Assembly (NCBI GenBank): GCA_028819845.1
Contig: JAPPKS010000013.1
Coordinates: forward strand, 1 to 64,000
Origin: Candidatus Poribacteria bacterium
GTDB taxonomy: Bacteria > Poribacteria > WGA-4E > PCPOR2b
DNA: 64,000 bases
Reading direction: 5' to 3'
In this document: piece by piece, positions 55,851 to 64,000 of the stretch
Layout: each line of letters starts with the position of its first letter
How positions within the stretch are numbered: the first letter of the stretch is position 1
Translations under genes and position numbers: made by a program
Notes under the pieces: model-generated
The model's database searches: none
The model's input: the letters and a program-made list of their open reading frames with translations, nothing else
Told to the model about the DNA's origin: nothing

Positions 55851-56065
55851 ATCAGAACAAATTTCCCCTCAACTGGAATGAAAAACGGGTTCAGAAGGTC
55901 GTCACCCATTACGAAAAACAGGCGGCAGATGAAGCCACGGCCGAAGATGAAGTTGCATTTGCGGATTCATCTCAAACAGTTATACAAATTCCTCAAGAAT
56001 TAATTCCAATTGTTAGCGAACTAATTGCCAAGCATTCAGGTAATAAAACCGTACAACCTAGTTAA
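55847..56065 (+). CDS. Small hypothetical protein (72 residues) with apparent ATA start
   Basis: A short gene reading as NQNKFPLNWNEKRVQKVV, HYEKQAADEATAEDEVAFAD and QIPQELIPIVSELIAKHSG. The composition is strongly protein-like and amphipathic, but I recognise no family by name; a partner (antitoxin-like) role is suggested by overlap with the upstream remnant. There is no ATG, GTG or TTG at the 5' end. The only well-placed start is ATA at 55847-55849, six bases after GGAGAGG. Confidence is in the frame, less in the start. Confidence 0.55.
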   Translation: MNQNKFPLNWNEKRVQKVVTHYEKQAADEATAEDEVAFADSSQTVIQIPQELIPIVSELIAKHSGNKTVQPS

Positions 56066-56306
56066 CGAAGCGTGGCGGCTTTCTAAGTCTCAAGCTGTTG
56101 GAACGCTTGCTAAATGTAGGCACTAGCCGATTCACCAGGAGGAACCTTGAAAAAATAGGAGGTTGTCTACACTAGCGAATGTCCAAAATTTACCGACCGA
56201 TAAGCCTATTCCGGCTATCAATCGCCGGTTAGCTTAGGTAAGCGTAGTTTGTTGCAAGTGTTGATTCTGGTTGTTGGGTGCAAGTAGGAGCATCACTAAA
56301 GGGGCA

Positions 56307-57011
56307 ATGGATCTTCAGGAAGCCAAAATTCAATTAGACGATGAAGGTTTTTGCGTATTGGAAGACCAGATCGATGCGCACGAAGCCGATTACCTTAACA
56401 TGCGAGCGTGCGACCTGATGGAGTCTACTCTAGGGCAGGGAACGTATCTTAGCTTGGAGGGTTCATTGGACCTCATTCCTGAACTCGCGCCGCTATGCAT
56501 CCATCCCTCTATTCTTGAATTGGCAGAAACGGCGCTGGGGGAAAATTTTATCCTTGCAAACAATGTCGCTATGAAGTTGTGTAAACCCGGGGCGGGATTG
56601 GGAGGATTACACGTGGATTGGCCGTTACCGAGTATCCCGAAGCCTTGGCCTATTTCGCCCACAGGATTGGCGGTGTTCTGGATGCTCACGGACTTTACAG
56701 CGAAGAACGGTGCGACCGCGGTGATTCCGTTTAGCCATCATACCCGGCGAGATCCTACTTCCAACCGTACATATCAACATGAAGTTCCGGTCGTCGGGAA
56801 AAAGGGGTCGGTGTTAGTTTTTGTCAACGGAATTTGGCATCGCAGCGGCGCAAACACTACGCAGAATGAAAATCGAATGGCAGCCAGCGTCTTTTACGTG
56901 CCTTCTTTCATTTACCGGCCCAGAGATGGCTGGCCGATTATGAAGCGGCATATTTACGATAAATTCCCGCGGCGATTGCAAGAACTATTGGCGCGATCGG
57001 TTGAAGAATAA
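56307..57011 (+). CDS. Phytanoyl-CoA dioxygenase family protein, HxD type
   Basis: A 234-residue Fe(II)/2-oxoglutarate oxygenase. The metal triad is H102-V-D104 (GGLHVDW) and H178 (WHRSGANT), and R190 likely binds 2-oxoglutarate. The family hydroxylates lipids and small metabolites; the substrate here is unknown. The ATG at 56307 aligns with the start of the paralogue next door. It is 43 bases before that paralogue (57055-57768), with which it shares about half its residues, so the pair arose by tandem duplication. Confidence 0.9.
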   Translation: MDLQEAKIQLDDEGFCVLEDQIDAHEADYLNMRACDLMESTLGQGTYLSLEGSLDLIPELAPLCIHPSILELAETALGENFILANNVAMKLCKPGAGLGGLHVDWPLPSIPKPWPISPTGLAVFWMLTDFTAKNGATAVIPFSHHTRRDPTSNRTYQHEVPVVGKKGSVLVFVNGIWHRSGANTTQNENRMAASVFYVPSFIYRPRDGWPIMKRHIYDKFPRRLQELLARSVEE

Positions 57012-57054
57012 ACGGCGTTTGGAAGATTTTGAATTACGCGGAGAGCAGAAGAGG

Positions 57055-57768
57055 ATGGAGCTGAAAGAAGCCAAGAGGCAGTTGGACGAGCAAGGCTATT
57101 GCATATTGGAACATCAACTAGATCCGGATGAAGCAGGCCATCTTGATGCACAAGCGCGCTCCTTCATGGAGCATCAGAACGAGCATATCTGGAGTACGAA
57201 TGGATATCTCAGTCTGGAAGGGGCATTAAATCCCATTCCGGAGTTGGCTCCGCTGTGCACTCACCCCACGATTCTTGAATTGGTGGAGATGGTACTCGGC
57301 GATAATTTTATCCTTGCGAACAACGTAGCGATGAAGTGGTGTAAACCCGGTGCAAAAGCGGGGGGACTCCATTCTGCTTGGGCGGCAAGGGAGAGATCTC
57401 ATACGTTTGTGGATTATTCGATAGATCTCCAAGTCTTCTGGATGCTTACTGATTTTACGGCAGAAAATGGAGCTACAATGGTTGTGCCTTTTAGCCACCA
57501 TTCGCGCCGTTCCCCGTCACAAGAACGCTATCCGCAGGAAATTCCCGTGGTTGGGAAAAAAGGCTCGGTGTTAGCGTTTTACGACACACTCTGGCATCGC
57601 AGCGGCGCCAACACCAGTAACGACCAGCATCGCATGGCTGCCAACATGCTTTATCTCCCTTCGTACATTTATATCCACACGGGACAGTGGCCGCCGATGA
57701 AACGTGAGCTCTACAATCAATTTTCGACCCGCTTGCAGGAGCTACTATCACGGTCGGTTGAAGCATGA
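57055..57768 (+). CDS. Phytanoyl-CoA dioxygenase paralogue with HxA metal site
   Basis: A 237-residue paralogue of the preceding gene. It keeps H106, H181 and R193, but the Asp of the metal triad is A108 (GGLHSAW, codon GCT at 57376-57378). In known 2-oxoglutarate enzymes an HxA or HxG site is the hallmark of halogenases such as SyrB2, where chloride fills the Asp position. So this copy may be a halogenase, or a dead enzyme. The fold is otherwise intact (FWMLTDFTAENGAT, PFSHHSRRSP, WHRSGANTSNDQHRMAAN). Confidence 0.9.
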   Translation: MELKEAKRQLDEQGYCILEHQLDPDEAGHLDAQARSFMEHQNEHIWSTNGYLSLEGALNPIPELAPLCTHPTILELVEMVLGDNFILANNVAMKWCKPGAKAGGLHSAWAARERSHTFVDYSIDLQVFWMLTDFTAENGATMVVPFSHHSRRSPSQERYPQEIPVVGKKGSVLAFYDTLWHRSGANTSNDQHRMAANMLYLPSYIYIHTGQWPPMKRELYNQFSTRLQELLSRSVEA

Positions 57769-58015
57769 TGGCGGCGGTTTAGTCATCAGTTCCCCAAGAT
57801 TTGATGATGTGTTACACCTTTTCCTTCGACCCGCGCACGCACCTAAACCCGTACAGACTATTCCTGCCCCCCAGTTCTTTGTTGATTGAATGAAATCTCA
57901 TGCCATTGACGTAAGAGTTTACTTTGCCATTTGCAGTGCGTTATGCCGCCGGTTTGGCTAACAAGACATTCAAAAACCTGCCCCAATAACAGATACCTGA
58001 AGGTTGGAGGAAATT

Positions 58016-59824
58016 GTGAAAACTGAAGAGACTGGCGGGTTACCGTCGTGGGATCTTTCGGACCTTTATTCAGGCATAGAAGCCCCGGAGCTAGAAAAAG
58101 ATTTGACGTCGATGACCGCTCAAGCGGCGGCGTTTGAACAAGAATACAAAGGGCGTATTGCCCGATCTCATGTAACCGCTGATTTACTCCAATCGGCGTT
58201 GGCAGCCTATGAAAAAATACTGCAGGCACAGTACAAGCCAGGGGCATTTGCTAACCTGCTGTTTTCGACAGATACTGCAGATAGCCGCCGCGGTGCACTA
58301 CTACAACGAACACGGGAGGTTGGTTCAGTTGCGGCAAAGCATTTAATTTTCTTCGAACTCGAAATTGGAAACATCCCGCAGGACACTTTCGATTGTTTAA
58401 TCAGTCAACCGCAACTCGAACCATACCGTCATTATCTTCAACACCAACGTGAGCTTGCAAAACACAACTTAAGCGAGGCGGAGGAAGGGATTTTAGAGGA
58501 AACCGCCAATACACGCGGCCGTGCATTTGAACGGTTATTCACCGAGATAACATCACGTCAAATTTTCCGACTTGGTGAAGAGGAACTGACCCAAAGCGAG
58601 CTGCTTGCACGCTTCCACGACCCCGACCGTGAAACGCGTAAGGCGGCCTCGACCGCCTTAACGCATAAGCTCAAAGAGGGCGCCCACATACTGACATTTA
58701 TCTTTAATACGCTGCTTCACGAAAAACAGGTAATAGACCGTTTGCGCGGCTTTTCGACAGCAGAAGCAGCACGTCACCTCGACAATGAGGTAGACGAGGC
58801 AGTTGTCAATATGGTTGTGGACGTGTGTGTGGACAATTATGGAACCGTCGCCGACTATTATCGCCTCAAGCGCGAGTTGCTAGGGCTGGATGCGTTGACC
58901 CACTACGATCGATATGCCCCTATAACCAGTAAACGCACTAAGTTCTCATTCGAGGAAGCCAAAGACATCGTGCTCGACGCTTTTGGACGTTTCTCACCGA
59001 AACTCACCGCGATTACCGAACCGTTTTTCAGCAGACGTTGGATTGATGCCGCGCTGCGAACAGGTAAACAGGGCGGCGCATATTGTGCCGCTATCACTCC
59101 CGATTTACATCCTTATATCCTCATGAACTACACTGGCGAGCCGCGTGACGTGATGACGTTAGCGCACGAATTGGGGCACGGTGTTCATGATGTCCTTGCC
59201 AGCGAACAGAGCTTGCTTAACTACTACCCTGTCCTACCGCTGGCGGAGACAGCGAGTACCTTCGGTGAAATGCTGGTGTTCGACGCGCTTCAAGCTAAAC
59301 TGTCTTCGCCACAAGAGCGGCTGGCTCTATTGTGCGGGAAGGTTGAAGACACTTTTGCGACCGTGTTTCGTCAAATTGCTATGTATCGCTTCGAGCGAGA
59401 AGTGCATCGTCTGCGGCGTGAACAGGGTGAGCAGCCTACCGAAGCCTACTGTGAACTCTGGCAGCAGACGATGCAGGAAATGTTCGGCGACTCACTGACG
59501 TTGGGCGAAGAACACCAGTGGTGGTGGCTTTACATCCCGCACATTAACCAAAGTCCGTTTTACGTCTATGCCTATGCATTCGGCGAGTTGCTGGTGCTGT
59601 CACTTTATGCGAAGTATCATCACGAGGGCGGAGCGTTTGTGCCCGCCTACTTTGAATTGTTGCGCGCTGGTGGTTCTGCGCCGCCTGCAAAATTAATCGC
59701 TGACATGGGAATTGACATCACATCTTCTGACTTTTGGCAAGGCGGATGCAATTTGATTCTCGAAAAAGTCAAACAGGCGAAGGAACTGGCAAAGACTATT
59801 AGCGTGGATAATGGCAGGTATTGA
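58016..59824 (+). CDS. M3 family oligoendopeptidase (PepF-like)
   Basis: A 602-residue zinc peptidase that degrades short peptides in the cytosol. The zinc motif is AHELGHGVHD, and ASTFGEMLVFDAL gives the third ligand Glu. The N-terminal half (WDLSDLYSGIEAPELEKDL, LSEAEEGILEETANTRG) is the family's helical cap. The GTG at 58016 with GGAGG 5 bases upstream is preferred over the TTG at 58004. No signal peptide is seen. Its stop overlaps the first possible start of the next gene. Confidence 0.93.
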   Translation: MKTEETGGLPSWDLSDLYSGIEAPELEKDLTSMTAQAAAFEQEYKGRIARSHVTADLLQSALAAYEKILQAQYKPGAFANLLFSTDTADSRRGALLQRTREVGSVAAKHLIFFELEIGNIPQDTFDCLISQPQLEPYRHYLQHQRELAKHNLSEAEEGILEETANTRGRAFERLFTEITSRQIFRLGEEELTQSELLARFHDPDRETRKAASTALTHKLKEGAHILTFIFNTLLHEKQVIDRLRGFSTAEAARHLDNEVDEAVVNMVVDVCVDNYGTVADYYRLKRELLGLDALTHYDRYAPITSKRTKFSFEEAKDIVLDAFGRFSPKLTAITEPFFSRRWIDAALRTGKQGGAYCAAITPDLHPYILMNYTGEPRDVMTLAHELGHGVHDVLASEQSLLNYYPVLPLAETASTFGEMLVFDALQAKLSSPQERLALLCGKVEDTFATVFRQIAMYRFEREVHRLRREQGEQPTEAYCELWQQTMQEMFGDSLTLGEEHQWWWLYIPHINQSPFYVYAYAFGELLVLSLYAKYHHEGGAFVPAYFELLRAGGSAPPAKLIADMGIDITSSDFWQGGCNLILEKVKQAKELAKTISVDNGRY

Positions 59825-59871
59825 GGCGAGAATCAGTGATTCGCCTCTTTCCAAAAGACGATTGTAGAAAG

Positions 59872-61308
59872 ATGAAATTAAACAATCAACGGAATCGGTT
59901 TATAAACTACCTCGAATCAATCCCAATCCAATGTCTCGGCGCAGCTATCTTCTTTTGGATTTACCACAAGTTCCTAGTCTATCTGATGATGGATGGGCTC
60001 AATCTTGGCGCGGTAAAATTCGACAGCCATGTTGCACCGCTCTATGCGGAACCACAACCCAACCTGAGTTTGTGGGTATTTCCGGCGTTAATTATCCTCG
60101 CGGGGTTCGTTCTAATTTGCCGAAAAATACTACTCCGTCAAGCTACTTCGCGCGCTCGGTTTTTTGCAATTTCAATCTTGAGTTTTCTAGTCATCGGCAT
60201 CAGCGTTGCGATGATTGACGGTTATCAAGAGGTGGATGGGCAGCACATACCCGCCTTCCTCGAACCATACACACGGACTAGCTTGGAATACTATGGGGAT
60301 GTACCGAAAGTTGACGCGGTGGGCGTCGAATCCTTTCTGCGAGACTATGCGAAACCGGAACTGTTCCAAACTTTATCGCTACATTCCCAAACTCATCCAC
60401 CGGGCGGCATTCTGTTTCTATGGATGGCCAGTAAATGCTTTGGTTATAGTCTACTGTCCGCCGCCCTTGCGACCATCTGCTTTACGAGTATAACCGTAAT
60501 TCCAATCTATTGGCTCGCGAAGGACTTATACGGTGAAGTGGTTGGACGGTACGCCACGGTACTATTCTTGATTATGCCCAACTTTGTCATGTTCACGACA
60601 ACATCCATGGATGGGCCGTTCAGTGTATTTCCCATGGTTAGCGTCTATCTATTTTACAAAGCCACGTCCACCAGATCAACGCTTTACGCTGCCCTAACAG
60701 GAATTTCACTCGGATTTGGGATGTTTATGACCTTTTCAACTGTTTTCATTGGACTGTTTTTTGGTGTTGTGACACTGCTTACACTAATGATGGATCGCAA
60801 ACGGTTCAAAGGTGTGTTGACAGCATTGTTCATTGCCGGCGCGGCATTCACCGGATTCTATCTTCTAATGTTTGCGCTCACTAGGTTCAACCTACTTGAC
60901 GTGTTAATGGCTGCGATTGAAAAGGACGAGAATTTAATGGGGACAGGGTACGAATCAATTTCGCGGTACTTTCACGTAAGCATTGCGAACCTGTTTGCCT
61001 TTTTAATCGGCATCGGAATACCCATAACGATAGTATGGTCGAATCAGACTCCACGGATGTTTCGGCGAAGAGACATCTATGCGATTGGCTATTTTATCTC
61101 GTTGCTCGTAATTGCTTTTTCAACGCTGTACACAATGGAGGTGGAACGCATCTGGCTATTCATGGCACCGTTTGTCGTGATTCCAGTTGCAAAGTACCTT
61201 CGAGATCTCTGCGACGATCAACGGAGCACATCTCCATTCTATTGGGTTGCGGGGTTGTTGTGCCTTCAATTGACTCTGTTTGAGGCTACACTGTATACGT
61301 ATTGGTAG
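59872..61308 (+). CDS. Multi-pass membrane glycosyltransferase (ArnT/PMT-like)
   Basis: An integral membrane protein of 478 residues from the ATG at 59872, or 495 from TTG at 59821, with about ten transmembrane helices. The loop after the first helices (LSLHSQTHPPGGILFLWMASK) and the helices LLSAALATICFTSITVIPIYWLAKDLY match polyprenyl-phosphate-sugar transferases of the GT-C fold. The acidic DSH near residue 50 may be catalytic. The donor and acceptor are unknown; it may modify a lipid or protein in the envelope. It follows pepF directly. Confidence 0.75.
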   Translation: MKLNNQRNRFINYLESIPIQCLGAAIFFWIYHKFLVYLMMDGLNLGAVKFDSHVAPLYAEPQPNLSLWVFPALIILAGFVLICRKILLRQATSRARFFAISILSFLVIGISVAMIDGYQEVDGQHIPAFLEPYTRTSLEYYGDVPKVDAVGVESFLRDYAKPELFQTLSLHSQTHPPGGILFLWMASKCFGYSLLSAALATICFTSITVIPIYWLAKDLYGEVVGRYATVLFLIMPNFVMFTTTSMDGPFSVFPMVSVYLFYKATSTRSTLYAALTGISLGFGMFMTFSTVFIGLFFGVVTLLTLMMDRKRFKGVLTALFIAGAAFTGFYLLMFALTRFNLLDVLMAAIEKDENLMGTGYESISRYFHVSIANLFAFLIGIGIPITIVWSNQTPRMFRRRDIYAIGYFISLLVIAFSTLYTMEVERIWLFMAPFVVIPVAKYLRDLCDDQRSTSPFYWVAGLLCLQLTLFEATLYTYW

Positions 61309-61373
61309 GACGAATTTGGAGGGACTCTCCGATGCAATCGACAATATTTGCGACCAGCTTATTGCCTAATACA

Positions 61374-63128
61374 TTAAACATCAGCAATACGAACTGCTTT
61401 ATTCCTTCTCCGCCTCTTCTTTGACTTTTTCGAAGTCGGAGCGATCCGCGGCTTTTCATGTTCCTGTTTGGCACCCTTTGGTAGCTGTTTCCCATGCGCA
61501 GCCGTCTTTTCCTGCGTTGTTATCCCCTTCTCCAATCGAACATGGGCTTCATATTCAGCGTAAGTCCCGATGAATTGCTTAGCTGTGCCGTTCTCAAAAA
61601 CTACCAGTTTGGTGGCGAGTTTGTTCAGAAAGTAGCGATCGTGGGAGATTATCAGGATTGTTGCGGGATACGCCGCCAAGGCTTCCTCAAGCACTTCACG
61701 AGATGGGATGTCGAGATGGTTAGTCGGTTCATCAAGAAGAAGCACATTCGCATTTTCCATGAGCAACTTAGCTAGCATAACGCGGCTCTGTTCGCCGCCG
61801 CTGAGATCGCCAACCCGCTTGAACACTGAATCACCGGAAAACAGGAATTTTCCAAGGTAATTGCGAATCTCTCCTTGGGTGTGCGTTGGGCGCAACTCCC
61901 AAATCTCGTCGATTACGGTGTTCGCTGGATTCAGCCCTCCCAGTTCCTGATCGTAATATCCGAACTGAAGATTGTGCCCTGTCTTTAGATTTCCCGTGGT
62001 CGGCTGTTCCTGATTGAGAATCAGTCGGAAAAGCGTTGTCTTTCCAACCCCATTCGGTCCAATGACTCCGATGACATCTTCACGGTGCGCTTCAAAGTAC
62101 AAGTTTTCAAAAATTGACACACCTCCATATCGTTTGCCCAAATTCTCGCATTGTAAAATGTCATTTCCGCCGCGCTCAGCCAGCGTGAAGTTGAGGTTCA
62201 TTTTTGGTGTTTTGGTATGGGGCTTTTCGATTCGCTCTAACCGATTCAATAGTTTCTGCCGCCCTTTCGCTTCGCGTGTGCGTTGCCCAGCGATGTTACG
62301 TTGAATAAACTCTTCCTCGTGAGCGATGTGCCGTTGCTGTTTTTTATACTCGCGTTCTTGGGTCAAAGTCTCGAGGTTTTTGGTTTCGAGATACTTGGTG
62401 TAATTTCCGCGGTACGTCTTAATCTTGTGATTATGGAGTTCCACAATTTTTCCAACAACGCGATCCAAAAAATAGCGGTCGTGTGAGATGACGATTGCCG
62501 CTCCTTGGTATTCAGTATTCAGGAAATATTCCAACCACTCAATCGCCTTGATGTCAAGATGGTTGGTTGGTTCATCAAGAAGGAGTAGATCGGGCGCTTC
62601 AAGCAGCAATTTAGCTAGTGCGGCTCGGCTTTTCTGGCCACCGCTCAAAATACCGCATCTTAGGTGAAAATCAGCATCACAGAACCCTAGCCCTCCCAGC
62701 GTTTTGTTAATCCGGTGCTCATAGCCGTAACCGCCGATGTTTTCATGCTGTTCCTGCATCCGGGCATATTCCTCTAATATCACCGGGTTATTCCTGTCGT
62801 CCTCCAGCCGTTCGCTTAACAAGAGAAGCCGATCTTCCAGATCTCGCTGTGCTTGAAATACCTTCAGCATCTCCTGGCGTAACGTACAGTCGGGATGTAA
62901 GTCGGTCTCTTGGCTGAGGTACCCAATCCTTGTCTTTTTCCCATGAACGACCATCCCTCGAAAATCTGGGATTAAACCCGATATAATTGAAATTAACGTG
63001 GTTTTACCGCTGCCGTTCGGACCAATGAGTCCGATCCGATCCCGATGTTCAATTGATAGAGATATATCATCAAGGATGAGGTAAGGGTCATACGATTTTG
63101 TGACGTGTTCCAATCTGACTAAAGACAT
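61374..63128 (-). CDS. ABC-F family ATPase
   Basis: A 584-residue soluble protein with two ABC domains and no membrane part, typical of ABC-F ribosome factors that relieve stalled translation. Each half has Walker A (LIGPNGSGKTTLIS, VIGPNGVGKTTLFR), signature (LSGGQKSRAALAKLL, LSGGEQSRVMLAKLL), and Walker B with LLLDEPTNHLDI. The charged linker (about 240-300) and a basic C-terminal tail (SKKSKKRRRRNKA) are present. It resembles Uup/YheS; the exact subgroup is not assigned. Confidence 0.93.
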   Translation of the reverse strand: MSLVRLEHVTKSYDPYLILDDISLSIEHRDRIGLIGPNGSGKTTLISIISGLIPDFRGMVVHGKKTRIGYLSQETDLHPDCTLRQEMLKVFQAQRDLEDRLLLLSERLEDDRNNPVILEEYARMQEQHENIGGYGYEHRINKTLGGLGFCDADFHLRCGILSGGQKSRAALAKLLLEAPDLLLLDEPTNHLDIKAIEWLEYFLNTEYQGAAIVISHDRYFLDRVVGKIVELHNHKIKTYRGNYTKYLETKNLETLTQEREYKKQQRHIAHEEEFIQRNIAGQRTREAKGRQKLLNRLERIEKPHTKTPKMNLNFTLAERGGNDILQCENLGKRYGGVSIFENLYFEAHREDVIGVIGPNGVGKTTLFRLILNQEQPTTGNLKTGHNLQFGYYDQELGGLNPANTVIDEIWELRPTHTQGEIRNYLGKFLFSGDSVFKRVGDLSGGEQSRVMLAKLLMENANVLLLDEPTNHLDIPSREVLEEALAAYPATILIISHDRYFLNKLATKLVVFENGTAKQFIGTYAEYEAHVRLEKGITTQEKTAAHGKQLPKGAKQEHEKPRIAPTSKKSKKRRRRNKAVRIADV

Positions 63129-63259
63129 GATAAGCGTTTCACTTGAAATTAGGTTTCTGCGCTTGATGTTGCAGCGGCAACATTAGGTTGAGCGAAGATT
63201 GACTTTCTCCGAAAAACTGTGATACCATTCCGAAATATTGTCTCTAAAGGACGTAAAAA

Positions 63260-64000
63260 ATGTCCATCGGAAATTATCTCTATCTGACAAGTGTCCCCAA
63301 TCAAGAGGCAGAGCTGGTAAACGCTGAATCCGCGATTTTAACGGGTCACGCCCCAAATGCTTGCGGGATAACAATCTCAGAAAGATGTGTTGATGTCACA
63401 CGCGGCGCCTATGTGAAGTCTTGCATGGAAATTCTGTTCGAAGGAGAAGATATCCCAGAGGTTTGCGAACAGATAGAAACCTCAGGATTATACGCTGAAG
63501 ATTTTCGTGTGTCGGTCGTCAAACGACCGCGCCGTCTGGCAGTGGACACAATGAAAATCGCTCATCTCATTGGCGGAGTCATTGAGGGTGCAGTGTGTTT
63601 GGCACGACCGCGAGTGGTGTTTTTGGCCGTAATCACGAATGAAAAAGTCTGGTTGGGAAGGCTTTTGTCTGAATCGGACGGCTGGTGGCTTGTCCACCGA
63701 AAGCGTCCGTACATGACATCAAGCGCGCTTCCAACAAAACTCGCAAGAGCGATTGTCAACCTGATTGCCGACCCTTGCGACCGGCTTGTTGATCCGTGCT
63801 GCGGAACAGGTACAATTGTGTTAGAAGCCGCGCACATGGGGATTCGGGTCGTTGGGTATGACATCAATCCCAAGATGGTCAAGGCAACGCAGGGGAATTT
63901 GGCGCATTACAATTTGGACGCCAGTGTTTTACTCGGCGATGCGCGTCAAATTAGCGAGCCGTTTGACGCCTTAGCGGCGAACCTACCTTACGGTATTATG
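63260..64000 (+). CDS. Trm11/THUMP-type SAM-dependent RNA methyltransferase (partial)
   Basis: An open frame from ATG 63260 (AAAGGA 8 bases upstream) runs 247 codons to the window end without a stop. It begins MSIGNYLYLTSVPNQEAELV, as in the archaeal/Trm11-like N-terminus, and enters a Rossmann methyltransferase with WLVHRKRPYMTSSALPTKLA, DPCCGTGTIVLEAA and NLPYG. The NLPYG motif fits N2-guanine methylation of tRNA. The C-terminus is beyond the window. Confidence 0.85.
   Translation, partial: MSIGNYLYLTSVPNQEAELVNAESAILTGHAPNACGITISERCVDVTRGAYVKSCMEILFEGEDIPEVCEQIETSGLYAEDFRVSVVKRPRRLAVDTMKIAHLIGGVIEGAVCLARPRVVFLAVITNEKVWLGRLLSESDGWWLVHRKRPYMTSSALPTKLARAIVNLIADPCDRLVDPCCGTGTIVLEAAHMGIRVVGYDINPKMVKATQGNLAHYNLDASVLLGDARQISEPFDALAANLPYGIM

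Noticed and set aside
56307-57011. First PhyH copy as a halogenase too
   Set aside because: It keeps the full HxD...H triad, so a normal hydroxylase is expected.

Overview
The window looks like chromosomal DNA of an uncultivated Gram-negative bacterium, most plausibly Candidatus Poribacteria or a close relative (inference from gene content). Supporting signs are a TonB-dependent receptor and DUF481-type outer-membrane protein, a secreted protease whose C-terminus carries the NYPNPFNPETWIPYQL sorting-type motif common in that group, paired phytanoyl-CoA dioxygenases, an ASPIC/UnbV FG-GAP protein, AtuA (DUF1446) and LLM-type catabolic genes, and a CUAEP-tail radical SAM selenoprotein. TAG, TAA and TGA all serve as stops. 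Promoters with near-perfect sigma-70 consensus occur upstream of tRNA genes and elsewhere.

Layout. 1-7.7 kb (minus strand): tRNA-Gly, a membrane TPR protein, mutS2, dnaG, rpoD, then tRNA-Ile2/Met and tRNA-Val, an extended macromolecular-synthesis operon. 8-10.7 kb: a radical SAM gene that reads through an in-frame TGA as selenocysteine with a SECIS-like hairpin, then a lipoprotein. 10.9-16.3 kb: smc, a small unknown ORF, a heme-oxygenase-fold oxidase behind a perfect sigma-70 promoter, and a VOC gene broken by two amber codons. 16.6-20.5 kb: the most unusual locus, an ECF-like sigma factor followed by a 1039-residue single polypeptide that fuses core motifs of RNA polymerase beta and beta-prime, with one catalytic Asp replaced by Asn and no trigger loop. 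20.5-25.2 kb: accessory genes (SDR, cupin, ankyrin, MFS). 26.3-29.9 kb: a PspA-DUF481-AAA ATPase operon. 30-36 kb: a structured leader and Tat/lipobox PQQ-type dehydrogenase, a secreted metalloprotease, and a frameshifted Nei/Fpg glycosylase. 36.4-39.3 kb: glnA-glnB behind a likely sigma-54 promoter, and dcd. 39.9-45.5 kb: a 3-hydroxyisobutyrate-dehydrogenase-type gene and a five-gene AtuA/LLM monooxygenase/flavin reductase/VOC catabolic operon. 45.5-64 kb: ASPIC/UnbV protein, GH-A glycosidase, class V aminotransferase, rnhB, yraN, sugar nucleotidyltransferase, TonB receptor, two tandem PhyH dioxygenases (one with an HxA halogenase-like metal site), an M3 oligopeptidase, a membrane glycosyltransferase, an ABC-F ATPase and the start of a Trm11-type methyltransferase.

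Three apparently intact genes have a good Shine-Dalgarno sequence but only ATA or ATT where the start codon should be. Several other genes begin at TTG or GTG. No CRISPR array, prophage or intact insertion sequence is visible.
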